Below are positions 1 to 40,251 of a DNA stretch of 64,000 bases, piece after piece. Each line of letters begins with the position of its first letter. Position 1 is the stretch's first letter. The stretch comes from Alligator mississippiensis (Eukaryota > Chordata > Crocodylia > Alligatoridae): contig NC_081824.1 in NCBI RefSeq assembly GCF_030867095.1, positions 251,907,956 to 251,971,955 of the forward strand, given 5' to 3'. A program made the position numbers and the translations under genes. The notes below the pieces were generated by a model that saw nothing but the letters and a program-made list of their open reading frames with translations, did not search any database and was not told the origin of the DNA.

Positions 1-982
1 AAACCTGTAGCTGATTAACTTCTGCAGTTGTTAAACTCAGGGTCAATGCACAAAATTAAGTTGTGAATGAAGACAGTTCCCAAACTACCTGTTCTTTACA
101 TGTGGCAACATGGGCAAAATATCATTATCTTGCTAAGACAAGACATTCTGCAAGAAATTTGTTTTGAAATAAACATCATGGGACATTTCCATCGAGTCCC
201 ATACCAAAATCACCTCATACTGTGGCTCAAATAACTCATGTTTGTCAGCACTCCACTGTGTGAGAATTCCATGGCTGTGCCAACTTCAGAGGGAGAAACA
301 ACTAGAAGAGCAGGAATAAATCAATGTTCCAGAACAGCTTAACTGGTGAAGCAAGCGTTTAATCTTTGGACAGAGATCCTTAGGTTTCTTGGTTGGGAAC
401 ACAGTCAAAACCAGCTTAACTGTCAGGATTCTTTTCTGCCCATTATACTTGGCTTCACTTCTAGACTTTCCCTGCAGATGTCAGAACATGTGGGAAACAA
501 GCATTTCTTTTTACCGGGCCCTAGAGAATGCGTGGATCAACAGCTTTTCGTTACAACATCCCACTAGAACTGATCAGACACTGAATTTTTTATTGCCATG
601 TCCCCTGAACAAGTAAAGGGGTAGCTTTGGCTTTATTCCAAAAAACAAAACAAACAAAAACCCAACTCTTTCACCTGCCAGCCTTGCTTAACTGAGCTGT
701 TTAACATTCTTCTGCAAGCTAGGAGGAGAGAGTTGGTTGCATCTGTCCTGCTTTCAGAGGCAACAGCCTGCTTTGTCAGATGCTGTCTAATAAGGAGCCA
801 TTCAGCCTGCCTTTTGCAAAAGGCTGCTGTTTGCTGCCTTGTTTACATGCCAACATCTGTACCATTAAAGCTAGACCAGGTGAGAAGATTGTTCCCCAGG
901 CAGCAGATTAGTTAGGCTGTTCTTGTTTTTGGAGCCTTCAGCAGCCGCACACACAAAGCCAACATATGGATTACATTCATTC
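1..982. other. No gene recognised
   Basis: A+T-rich non-coding sequence without conserved reading frames; probably intron or flank of the minus-strand gene. Confidence 0.5.
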
Positions 983-1186
983 GGGGATACAGGTTTTAGC
1001 CATGTTGATCTACAGTCAAAACCAGTCAGAACTCTTTGTTGAGGCAATATCTTTCATTAGGTCAACTAGGCTAAATTTTGCTTTTTTGTAAAGCCATCTA
1101 CTTGGTCTAATAAAAGATATTACCTCTACCAAGAGTTCCGACTGCTTTTGCCTGTAAAATCAACACGGCTAAAACCTGTATCCCTA
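983..1186. repeat. Inverted pair of PLE-type terminal sequences (foldback)
   Basis: Arms of about 88 bp (984-1075 and 1097-1185) are roughly 85% complementary around a 20-25 bp spacer. Each arm carries the shared motif TAATAAAAGATAT or its reverse complement, next to the bases seen at other Penelope-like termini in this window. Confidence 0.7.
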
Positions 1187-2470
1187 AAACAATGAAGATA
1201 TCATAATCAGCCGTTTTTAAATGAAAAAAAATGAAGTTAACAAAAAAGCAGCAAAATTCAACACCTGAGACCTGGAGGCTACCACCCCCATGGGCTCCAG
1301 CCTTTTGTTCAAGCCAAATTTGCATACCTGCAAAACAGACTTTACACAACAGATATAAAAAAATAAAATAGGAGATGCAAGACTTTATATAATCTTGAGA
1401 GGTTTTTTTCTCCCCCCCTATAACCATATTATTTCAATAAAAGTTAGAGAGGTAGAGGGAGATTAAAAACCTTGCCTGCAGTGCTGGAAGCCCAAACACA
1501 GTATCTTTGTACAAGAAGCACTTGGTGTTCTATAAACAAACAGCAGATCACAAGAAAATGCAACTATTTAGATAAAGTCACATGCAGAAAGAAATCCTGG
1601 CGAATCCTTGAGGCATAATCAGGGGATTTCAATGGTATTCACAGTGCTAACAGACTGCCTGCAGCCAACACAAACATAGTTTGGTCTGTAGCATATACTC
1701 CACATTACAATGCATAAATAAGTAAGTAAAAAAAAAAAAAAAAAAGCAATAATGATTACAGTGAACCTTGACTACAAGAAATTGTATGTTTCACTCCCTA
1801 CTGGAGTGCATTACCTACCCTGGCTAGGCCACTGCAAAGGACCAGCTTATGAGGTCAGGTCTGCAGCTAGGCTGGGACAAGCCAGCCACATAGGGGCCAC
1901 GTAGGCACAACCGTGGTAAACATAGCAGATTGGTAGTGGTCATAGGGGTAATCACATTATTGGGAACTTGGAGACAGCTTGCTAACAAGAAGCTGCACCT
2001 GGACAGCGTCCCTCCTCCTACCGCTAGCCCTTGGTCTCAGAGAGATGTTACTGTGCCGGGGGGGGGACTGTCAAGACCCCCTGATTTCTTACAAGCAACA
2101 ATCCCCGACCGACAAGCCTCTGGAGTGGTGTTCTACCCTTTCCCTTCACGGGGTACAGGTGTCCTTTTAACCCACATCAAACGCTCTGCTTGAGCAGCCT
2201 GAGCAAAGATGCAGAAGCTGTCTTACCCACTTAGCGTCAGGGGCATTTTGATGTGGATGGGTTAAGCAGTGCCTGCCATCCTGGCCCTTGCCCTTTACAC
2301 AGGGTTTGTTTTTTCTTGCTCTGACCAGCTTTGCCCAGGGCCAGGGCTAAGCCCTGCACACAGGAGTAGGCTGGACCCCCCCCACACACCTACCCCAGCA
2401 AGCTCAGGACAGCATGGGCCCTGCCTGGGGGGCACCAGGCGGGCAGCACAGACAGGGCAGAGTGGTACTC
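1187..2470. other. No gene recognised; poly-A tract
   Basis: Contains a run of about 18 A at 1729-1746. The remainder shows no repeat or exon I can support; 1800-2470 becomes G+C richer toward the promoter. Confidence 0.5.
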
Positions 2471-2472
2471 AC

Positions 2473-2798
2473 CGTGTTAGCCAGGTGGACAAGCAGCCGC
2501 AGGGGCTGGCCAGAGAGCCGGGGGCCCCACTGCAGGGAGGAGAGGAGAGGAGAAAAGTCACAAGGGCTTGCAGCTGGAAAGGCACCAAGCCGGGGAGACC
2601 CCACAGGTGCCCCTCCCCCAGCCCACCCTCTAGGGCTCCTCTACTTACTGCGTCCCGCGGGGGCTGGAACCCAGCGGCCCCGACCCGCTCCCGGCACTGG
2701 AAGACGGCGCTGGGGGCGGCGGTGAAGCAGCGCACGAAGCCCAGGTAGAGGAGGAGCAGGAGCAGCAGCGCCGCCGGCAGCAGCAGCGCGAGCGCCAT
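2473..2798 (-). CDS. Unidentified membrane-anchored protein, first two coding exons (partial)
   Basis: Two in-phase exons on the minus strand. Exon 1 (2649-2798) is 50 codons: MALALLLPAALLLLLLLYLG forms one strong N-terminal membrane anchor or signal, followed by FVRCFTAAPSAVFQCRERVG. Exon 2 (2473-2529) is 19 codons ending LRLLVHLANT. Both donors (gtaagt, gtgagt) and the exon 2 acceptor (ctgcag after a C/T tract) are good, and both introns are phase 0. It is head-to-head with CHD1L, 875 bp apart between start codons. I do not recognise the family. In mammals FMO5 lies head-to-head with CHD1L, but FMO proteins begin with a nucleotide-binding motif that is absent here. Later exons were not found in the first 2.4 kb and probably lie outside the window. 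Confidence 0.65.
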
Positions 2799-3082
2799 GG
2801 TCCCAGCGGGCAGGGCAAGGGCGCAGGGGCGGTGAGAGACCCGGGCTGCGACGGCGCGGCAGCGGCGGGGCCGGGATTTGTGGCGGGGAAGCACGTGGGA
2901 CTGCTGCGGCCCGGGGGAGGCGGGCAGGGCAGGGCACATCCCGGGCCGCTGCAGATGCAGCACTGGCTGCTCTCGCCAGGCCACGGCCAGGCGCCCCCCG
3001 CCCCTGCCCGGGTGATTGCCGGCCGCGCGGCTTCCTGGCTACGGGGGTCTGCCCCGCTGGGCCTCACGTGCCCCAACCTTAC

Positions 3083-3262
3083 ACGGGGGCGAGGGGGTGT
3101 AGGAGGGTGTGGGAGAATAGGTAGGGGGAGGGGTGTGGGTATAGAAGGTGCAAAGGGGTGCGGGTATAGGGGGCATAGAGGGTGGGTGTAGGGTATAGTG
3201 GGGTATGGGTGTAGGGAGTGTGTGTGGAGGGGGCGGTATAGGGGGGTGCGGGTGTAGGGACT
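3083..3262. repeat. G-rich minisatellite in the promoter
   Basis: Imperfect repeats of a roughly 14-20 bp unit resembling GGGTGTAGGG and GGGTATAGGG on the + strand. Strong strand asymmetry (almost no C) and dense GGG runs give G-quadruplex potential. Confidence 0.75.
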
Positions 3263-3451
3263 GTGGTGCTTCTTCTCTGGTGACACTTGCCCCTTGGGGT
3301 CGTTTGCTGCTGCCGGCTTCCCCCGTGTGGGCCCCGCTCCGCGGAGGCCAGGAGCGCAAGCTTGGTACCCGCTGGAGGCGCGCGAAGCGAGCGGCTGGCA
3401 TTGACTTGCACCCCGGATTGGAACGCCAGCTCGTACTGTCACAGCGACTGC

Positions 3452-3539
3452 CCAATCAGCCACCGCCAGCCCCCAGCCAGCCAATGGCAGTTGACGCGCG
3501 ACTGGCCTATGGGGGGAGCGTTCCAAGCCATCAGCCAAT
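3452..3539 (+). promoter_or_regulatory. Three CCAAT boxes (NF-Y type)
   Basis: CCAAT occurs at 3452-3456, 3481-3485 and 3535-3539, each followed by C or G as in NF-Y sites. They are 135-222 bp upstream of the CHD1L start. Multiple NF-Y sites are typical of bidirectional CpG promoters. Confidence 0.65.
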
Positions 3540-3673
3540 CCGCGCCTCGCTGCGAAGCCAACTCGATACAATGTTGCAATGCGGCTTCCGGCGCCTGAGC
3601 TGCTGGGTGGTGCTGTTGCCCCGGGGGTGGGTAGGGGGCTGCCGGGCCGAGGCAGCGGGAGGCGGCCGGCGGG

Positions 3674-32896
<29,223 letters not shown>

Positions 32897-33475
32897 AGAC
32901 CCTGTGAATCACTGAGAAGTGGGTACAAAGAGCTCAAGACTTTTTCAAAATTGCGTATACAGCCAGCCTGTATTTAGGTAGCTTCTTTGAAGCGCATACA
33001 AAGCCACTGTGTGTCTTCATGTCACCTTACCTCTGTAGTTCTGAGTTTTTTATATTGCCAGTGGATGTGAGCTGGAAAATACTACTACAAAATTTAGTGG
33101 GTCTGGGATGCTGGCTTGGACCTGTCTCTAGTTTTTTTTAAGTTGGAAAATTTTAAACTTTCATGATAGCCCAATTATTAACCCTTGTTTTGAAGCAATA
33201 ATTTTCCATTATTCCCAGGGTTTGCCGTGCAGTTGTGGCTTGACCTTTGTTCACAAACATCCTCTTTTGTTGCTTCATTGATTTTTGTTTCTTTGGTTGG
33301 TTGGTTTTTTGCTAACCTGTTACTGTGTGCTTGAGACAGAGGGGTTTGTATGTAAACTCCTCTGTGATGATAAGGAAGGCATGTGCAGTGAACACTCTGG
33401 GCACACATGATCTGGTTCCTAAAAAAAAATCAGGTTTTGATACTTGCTAAAATAAAGAGTTTAAGGTGGAGTTGG
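32897..33475 (+). other. CHD1L: CHD1L 3' untranslated region (inferred)
   Basis: Non-coding stretch after the stop. A canonical AATAAA at 33451-33456 follows a GT-rich and A-rich segment. The extent is inferred from that signal alone. Confidence 0.55.
33451..33456 (+). terminator. CHD1L: Candidate poly(A) signal of CHD1L
   Basis: AATAAA, 555 bp after the CHD1L stop codon, with GT-rich sequence about 20 bp downstream. Confidence 0.55.
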
Positions 33476-34035
33476 TAGCATAGTTGTATGCTTATAATCA
33501 AGCAGTTTCTTTCTAACCACCGCCTTTGGGAAAGACATACGATTCTGTCTGCATTTGAGATGGTCTTTGTGAAAGACACCTTTCCTTCTCCCTCAAACTG
33601 CTGCTTTGTGGTATACTTCTTGAATTGTTGCAGCTGTTGGGCAAACAAGGTTCTTGTTCCTATCTTTGGGGCTGACTGGAAGGCCCCTGGACCTTTGGAT
33701 CCAATATATAACGGGTTTGAATGCAAAGTTATATTTTACTGTTGGATTTGCTCTGTGTGGCACAACAGAGCTGTTGCATGTAAAGCTTTCAACACCATGT
33801 AACATACTTGCTTGGTAAAATCAGTTAGCAGTAACTGATTGTATCCCTAACAGATGATTCAGTTGGAGAGATTTTGAGGAGAAACCCAATTGTGGGGGAC
33901 AGAGGGGAGGTGTTCAGCTTCTCAAAAGAAATACACCACAACTAATGGAAAGCATGTCTTTAAATATCTAACTGCTCACATACATTCTGTTTGGCTGCAT
34001 TCCTGACTATCATAGCAGCATCTGATGGCTCTCAG
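33476..34035. other. Intergenic, no feature recognised
   Basis: Between the CHD1L poly(A) signal and the CR1 at 34.0 kb. No supported repeat or exon. Confidence 0.45.
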
Positions 34036-36215
34036 TGATTCATAGATACACAGATGTTAGGGTTGGAAGAGACCTCAGTAGGTCATTGAGTCCGACCCCC
34101 TGCCCGAGGCAGGAAAGAGTGCTGGGGTCAGACGACCCCAGCTAGGTGCTTGTCCAGTCTCCTTTTAAAGACCCCCAGGGTAGGGGAGAGCACCACCTCC
34201 CTTGGAAGCCCATTCCAGATTCTGGCAACCTTTTCTGTGAAGAAGTTCTTTCTAATGTCCAGCCTAAACCTGCTCTCCGTCAGTTTGTTGCCATTGTTCC
34301 TAGTTACTCCAGGGAGTGCCCTAGTAAATAGAGCGTCTCCTATTCCCTGCTGCCCTCCCCTGATGAATTTATAGGTAGCCACAAGATCACCTCTCAGCTT
34401 TCTCTTGCGAAGACTGAAGAGATCCAGGTCCCTCAGTTTCTCCTCATAGGGCCTTGCCTGCAGGCCTCTGACCATACGAGTGGCCCTCCTCTGGACCCTC
34501 TCAAGATTCTCCGCATCCCTTTTGAAGTGTGGTGCTCAAAACGACGCAGTACTTCAGCTGTGGCCTGACCAGTGCTGCATAGAGGGGAAGCATCGCCTCC
34601 CTAGACCTGTTTGTCACACGTCTGCTAATGAGTGATAAAGTGCGGTTAGCTTTGTTGATCATTTCATCACATTAACGACTCATGTTCATCTTGGAGTCAA
34701 CTATGACTCCAAGATCCCTTTCTGCTGCTGTGTTGCTGAGAAGGTCCTCCCCCAGCCTGTAAGTATGTTAGTGGGTCTTTTTGCCTGGGTGTTGGTGGTT
34801 CTGTTTACCCAAGTGCAGCACTTTGCACTTGTCTTTGTTGAACTGCATCCTATTTTGATCTACCCATTTTTCCAACCTGTCCAGATCCACCTGGATCCTT
34901 TTCCTACCCTCTGGTGTGTTAACTTTGCCCCATAGTTTGGTATTATTTACCAACTTGGACAGGGTACTCTCCATGCCCTCATCCAAGTCACTGATGAAGA
35001 CATTGAATAGTACCAGTCTGAGGACCGAGCCTTGCAGGACTCCACTGCCCACATCTTTCCAAGTCGATATTGACCCGTCTACCGCCACTTTCTGGGTGCA
35101 ACTCCTAAGCCAATTTGCCACCCACATGACCGTGTAATCATCTACATCACAGACTGTCAGTTTATTTACGAGAACAGAATGAGATACCATATCGAAGGCC
35201 TTCTTAAAGTCTAGGTAGATGACATCTCCTGCATCTAAGCATTTTGTGACCTGGTCATAAAAAGAAACAAGGTTAGTCAGGCAGGATCTATCTGCAGTAA
35301 ATCTGTGCTGATTTCCTTTCAGCATTATTTCCCCTGCTAGGCTCCCACAAATGCGATCCTTAATGAATTTTTTCAGAGTTTTCCCAAGGATAGAGGTGAG
35401 ACTAACTGGCCTATAGTTTCCCAGTTCCTCCCTCCTCCCCTTCTTAAAAATAAGGACTACATTTGCCATCACAAGTGCCTCATCCCTCATTCTTTGCCCC
35501 CTTTTTTGTGCAATGGGATTGTCTCCTTCTGCGCCCATAGGATCGCTTCATTGAGGAATGACCACCCTTCTTGGACTCTCATTTTGCCAATCCTCTTGAG
35601 CTTTAACGCCTCATTAACAAATTTGAGCACACTTAAGTTAGCCTTTCTGAAGTCTAGCACTTCAGCCCTGCTGGTTATTTTACCCACCCTTCACCGGATA
35701 GTAAATTTAATCAGTTGATGGTCACTATCCCCTAGGTTACCTTGTACCTGCAGATCCCCTATAGCTAACACCAAGTCCAGCAAGGCATTTCCCCTAGTGC
35801 AGGGCCAGGCAATTATTTTGGGCAGAGGGCCACTTACTGAGTTTCAGCAAGCCATCAAGAGCCGCATGACAGGCAACCCAGGGCAGATTAATATTAATTT
35901 TCTAAATTTTTTAGGGGCCTCGCGGGCTGGATAGAATGGCCTGGAGGGCCGCATTTTGCCCACCCCTGCCCTAGTGGGATCGTATACCTCCTGTGTTAGG
36001 TGGAGGTCCTGTATGCAGGTTAAGAACCTATGTGAGTGGTTAGATTTAGCTGACTGCTCCTCCCAGCAGATGTCAGGGTGGTTTAGGTCACCCATGACAA
36101 CCATATCTCTTGACCATATGGCCTCTGAGAGCTGTATGGAGAATTCCAGGTCTAGCTAATCTTCCTGGTGTGGTGGGCTTTAGTAGACCCCCACTACCAA
36201 GTCCCTTAAAGGATT
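34036..36215 (-). mobile_element. CR1 LINE, 2.2 kb: endonuclease end, RT and 3' tail
   Basis: The minus strand carries, 5' to 3': the end of the endonuclease domain (MVVMGDLNHPDICWEEQ at about 36100), a linker, the RT domain (YLDFKKAFDMVSHSVLVNKL near 35200; GVLQGSVLRLVLFNVFISDL near 35000), the C-terminal helix region (FRLDIRKNFFTEKVARIWNG) and the 3' tail at 34036. The catalytic FADD block is changed to VNNT, and the ORF is broken into at least three pieces, so it is dead. It is interrupted by a hAT-type MITE at 35800-35968 with a perfect 8-bp duplication. Confidence 0.93.
35800..35968. mobile_element. hAT-type MITE inside the CR1 (8-bp TSD)
   Basis: 169 bp. Flanked by perfect 8-bp repeats CCCTAGTG (35792-35799 and 35969-35976). 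Ends are CAGGGCCAGGCAA and TTTGCCCACCCCTG. Second copy at 49078-49264. Confidence 0.88.
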
Positions 36216-36850
36216 CTGCCCTCAAGCCTGGTTATGAAACCAGTGTCCACATGGACTAGCACTTTTCTCTGGGCATAGTCTGGTTGCAGTAAAAGTAGAC
36301 ATGTGCATATATGTGTATGCATGCTTTCTCTCTCTGTCTATCTTGCTGTCTCGTTATTGAAAGATGCCCATAGGCTGTGATCACCTGTGATTTCCATGAA
36401 AGTCAGTGGAAGGTGGCAGGTGTTCAGCATCTCAGAATCAGGCTGCTTAGGATGACACTTGGAAACCCTTATAGAAACAGCCCTTCCTTATGGAGACAAT
36501 GGCCAGCAGGATTAGAACCTTAGTTTATGAAGACGTTGGGGATCAGTATTTAAAATACAGGTTTGTTTTATCCCCATTGAGGCCATGGAGACTTGGACAA
36601 TTTAATCCATGGCAACTCAAAGCTCTCTTGGTTTAAGAACATCTAATGCAGCCTCCAATTCTGCCCTGAGAGTGCCACATTACCCCTGGATGAATCAGGG
36701 GCCATTTTATCCTGCTTTCCAGTGGACAGCCAGCTCATTTGTGCCACGGTGCAATTTGCCACAGGTCTGTTCCTGGAGTTCTGCCTCTCCCTTCATGCAT
36801 GCCATATCCCTCATCCCTCCCTGGAACCTATACAGAAAATCCTAACAGTT
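36216..36850. other. Intergenic, no feature recognised
   Basis: Contains no exon or repeat that I can name; it separates the CR1 from the PLE. Confidence 0.4.
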
Positions 36851-37358
36851 GCAACCCATACTGGCAGAAGACCCAATTCTTATATAGATCTTCCCAGAAC
36901 CACCCATCCTAGCCTTTAAACAAGCACTGAACCTTGCCAACCTCATCACCAGAAACACACTTCCTATGGCCCCAAATACACCAAATGGATCTGAACCATG
37001 CCATGACAAGAAGTGTAAAACCTGCCAACACATTTCCACCACTCTCACAAGAACTACAACCCACAACAGAACCATCAACATTTCTGGAGCTTACACCTGC
37101 ACCTCCAGAAATGTAATATATCACATTCAGTGCACTGGATGCCCTGATAGAAAATACGTAGGAGAAACAAAACAGCAACTGGATACCAGAATGAACGCAC
37201 GCCAAAAATCTATCAAAGACAAAAATACCCAATTACCTGTGGGGGCACATTTTTCACAAGACAACCACTCTCTCCAGTCTCTCAGTTTTAATCCTGAAAT
37301 GGAATTTACAAAATACTTTGTGGAGACAAGCCTACAAACTTCACTTATCAACCTACTG

Positions 37359-37601
37359 CAGGGGGTACTTGAGAAGGTCCTAGGGGGTATGTGCAGGCAG
37401 GCAGGAACGGAGCGCTGCCATGCATTATCCCGCACTGCCACTCAGTTGGATGTGGCAGGTGGGGGAAGCTTGCACACAGCAGCTGCCACCTCTCTGCATT
37501 TGGCTACGCACCCCGCCCCCTGCCCTGCGTCCAGTCACCAGGGGTACACTGCTCCGTGTCTGGCTGCTGGGGGTACAGATCCGAAAAGTTGAAAAACCCT
37601 G
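37359..37601. mobile_element. hAT-type MITE inside the PLE (8-bp TSD)
   Basis: 243 bp. Flanked by ACCTACTG (37351-37358) and ACTTACTG (37602-37609), 7 of 8 identical. Ends are CAGGGGGTACTTGAGAAGG and AAGTTGAAAAACCCTG. Confidence 0.8.
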
Positions 37602-37882
37602 ACTTACTGGATACAAAAAAAATCATGGACTAAATGTAGACATTGGATTTATGGTACATTATAACCTGCCTAAAATCTGATATCCCAGGTAACCTCTCCA
37701 TAATTTAGCAGCTACATTTTATCATCAGGTCACCATTTCCCTTCTTCCTCACCCCCGCCCCCACTTGTTTCTCACCTATTGGCTGCCACACACTTGCATT
37801 TTCACTGGCTGGCATTCTTGCATACTGCCTTCTGGCTTCTATCCCATCCAGGAAGAGTACAGAACAACTATACATGCTTCCC

Positions 37883-37918
37883 TTGCCTGAAGAAGAGTTT
37901 GTACCTGGAAGCTTACAA
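37883..37918 (+). other. Hammerhead-ribozyme-like core in PLE terminus (decayed)
   Basis: TTGC-CTGAAGA, a stem-loop, then GGAAGCTTAC. The first core block is intact; the GAAA block has changed. Confidence 0.4.
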
Positions 37919-38040
37919 AGAAGAATTTTTCCAACTATTTTAGTTGGTCTAATAAAAGATACTGGATTTACCTAAAGAACCTTGTCTGCCTATGTCCTTA
38001 GACCAGCAGGGCTACAACCAACACCCTCTAACAAACTGGC

Positions 38041-39300
38041 CCTCTTCCAGCTGGCCAGCTGGTGGCACTGTTAATCAACTCCAGCAGCGCATGTTGCTGT
38101 GCAGCTCATCTCAAAGAGGGATAGATCCGTGGTCTCCTCCCCTGTGGAGAAACCTTTCAGGCTGCCAGCACAGAATATATAAATATGTTACAATATAAAT
38201 CTCCTCTTTCATTTTCTTTGCCAGCCTCACAAAGCTCCTAAAAGTTAAGCTGCCATCTAAAAGCACAAGGCTTTGCTCCTCCACATCTGTCTGTCTCTTG
38301 CATTTGTTGTTGCACTGTGAACGGTTTAATTTCCAGTTGTTTTTGACAGATACAAGCATACTACTCAGCCTCACACCCTCCTGATAGCCAAATCTACCCC
38401 AGCTCTCAGTCGTCTGGATTCAGCATAGTTATACTCAGGATGAACATGTCTTAGGCATGGTGAAGTGCTCCAAAACAGAATTAAGTTTGTTTACAGCTAC
38501 TGAGTCCACTGCCTGTGTGGCCAGATATGGGAGTGTCCTTCAGAGGTGTTAGAGCAGATGCTGAAGTTCTTTATTTTGGGGGCTTTGCTTCTCTGAGCAA
38601 GTGGGAGCACTCTCATCCACAGATCTGACTGAATGGAGAGTGGAATGGGGGATGGCAAATCCATAGCACTCTCCAACCCCTACTCAGTCCTCTGCAAACC
38701 CATCCAGGAGGGCCCTGCTAGCAGCCAGGCACAGTTTTGGAAGCAGAAGGGGGTGGCCATTGCTTGCTGTAGATTCCAGCTCCAAATCCCTAGACTACAT
38801 CTGATCTTGATTCCCTTTCTACTCGGGCCTTTTAATCTGTGGAGGCAACTGCTTGCCCTGACTTGTCCCTTTTAAATGCTGCACAAGAAATGGTTGCATA
38901 GAAATGTTTTAACTATTATTTAATCTGAATGAGGGATGCGCCAAAAAGATAGCAGCCCCCACTTCCAAATATCAGAGATTGTAGGTAAATGGAGGTCAGG
39001 TCTCAACTAAACCCTCATGGACATGGCTTTTGGTGGCAGGGGACCAAAGGAGGCCAGCAGTGACACAGCTGTCACATACCCTGAGTCTTCACTTTCCCTG
39101 AGCCTGGCCTGCTGCTACTTTTGCTGCCTCCACCATGGCTAGTGGCTGCCTGTCCCACAGCTGCTTGCCCCACTGCTGCCACTGCCACCACCACATTCTG
39201 GATCTGGTCTAGGGCACAAGGTGAGCTTGACACCCCTAGTCTAACCTACTACATGGCACAGCACACAATAGAGTGAGCATCATAGTGTATCTACCTGCCA
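38041..39300. other. Intergenic, no gene recognised
   Basis: A CTG/GCC-rich low-complexity stretch lies at 39100-39190. Nothing else supported. Confidence 0.45.
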
Positions 39301-39309
39301 GGAGTGGGA

Positions 39310-39365
39310 GGAGCTTAATGACTTCCCAGAGTCCCTTCCAGCCCTACTTCTCTGTGAACTTTCCC
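39310..39365 (+). repeat. CR1 3' tail fragment
   Basis: CCCAGAGTCCCTTCCAGCCC followed by TACTTCTCTGTGAA fits a decayed CR1 end. Confidence 0.45.
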
Positions 39366-39594
39366 TTTTTAAATAGCAGACTGTGGCAGGACTGCACAAG
39401 ATGAATTAAACAGGACCCTTCTTATCTGTGAATTGTACATGAAACTCTCTGGCCTATCCTGCTAGACAGAAGGTGGTAGCACAGACAGACTGTATAGGGT
39501 GTAAACAAAAGTAGCATTTCTCCTGGGGGAAAGAGCCTTTTATTCTGGGATCTTAGTGATGTTACAGTTCCTGGTCCCACTTCAAGTACCTGTG

Positions 39595-39665
39595 AAGTAT
39601 GCCAGATACACACTTGGTTCAATAAAAGGTATCTCTCTAAGACGTCCTCTTTGCCTCAGATAAAA
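39595..39665 (+). repeat. PLE terminus fragment
   Basis: CTTGGTTCAATAAAAGGTAT then CCTCTTTGCCTCAGA, the conserved order of the PLE terminus. Confidence 0.5.
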
Positions 39666-40030
39666 TGTGCTAATATTCTCCCTTCCTCTCTTCCTGTAGA
39701 AATTGGTAAGGTAATAGCAGCGCATTCAAGTTAATTGCCAGTCATTCCAGGGACACCGTCTATCAGTCTGTGCTCTATTTGGTGACAACAATAATGTAGC
39801 TTGGAAGATCTACAGGTGTAAGAGCTGTGCTCGCATCTATCGAGACTGCCTCAAATGAAGTATCTATAGTCATAGGGAGCTTAAGTAAGCTGCTCTAATG
39901 TATTTGGCTTATGAGGGCACAGACAAACCCATCCACTTGCCCCCATAACTCTGGATGTTCCAGGCTGGTGAGGTGGAAGTGATGACTAACTCAAAACAGA
40001 GTGTTATTGTTCCTGCTGGGCCAATCCTGG

Positions 40031-40251
40031 CACAGGCGACTGGTAGGGGGGACATGGGGGGCACATACCCCCCCCGAGATTGGACCCCAACTTGGCACCA
40101 CTCAGGATGGGGCAGTTCTTTTGCTGCTGGGGCGGGGGGACACTAAGCTGCGGCACAGAAGTATAGGAGTGGAAATGGGGCTTTTGGCCCCCCCTGGGAC
40201 CCCCCACAAATTGTGCCCCCCCCCAGACTCAGGAGGCACCAGTCACCCCTG
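40031..40251. mobile_element. hAT-type MITE with perfect 8-bp TSD
   Basis: 221 bp. AATCCTGG at 40023-40030 and 40252-40259. Ends CACAGGCGACTGGTAG and GGCACCAGTCACCCCTG are inverted repeats. The interior is C/G-run rich. Confidence 0.85.

Larger units (their letters stand above)
36850..38040 (+). mobile_element. Penelope-like element (PLE) with GIY-YIG domain, 3' part
   Basis: A reading frame starting before 36966 gives LAFKQALNLANLITRN, CHDKKCKTCQHIST, YTCTSRNVIYHIQCTGCPDR and KYVGETKQQLDTRMNARQKS, then GAHFSQDNHSLQSLSFNPEM. The cysteine pairs, IYHIQC and KYVGET followed by an arginine-rich helix are the GIY-YIG endonuclease of PLEs. The terminus at 37880-38035 has CTGAAGA and GAAG core blocks and TTAGTTGGTCTAATAAAAGA, and ends AGACCAGCAGGGCTACAACC. 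The RT part is missing. A MITE interrupts it at 37359-37601. A decayed fragment. Confidence 0.85.

Noticed and set aside
2473-2798. Calling the divergent gene FMO5, as in mammals
   Set aside because: The N-terminus lacks the GxGxxG nucleotide-binding start of FMO proteins and has a membrane anchor instead.
36966-37592. 208-codon frame as a host gene
   Set aside because: The first two thirds are a PLE endonuclease; the remainder is an inserted MITE read through in frame.
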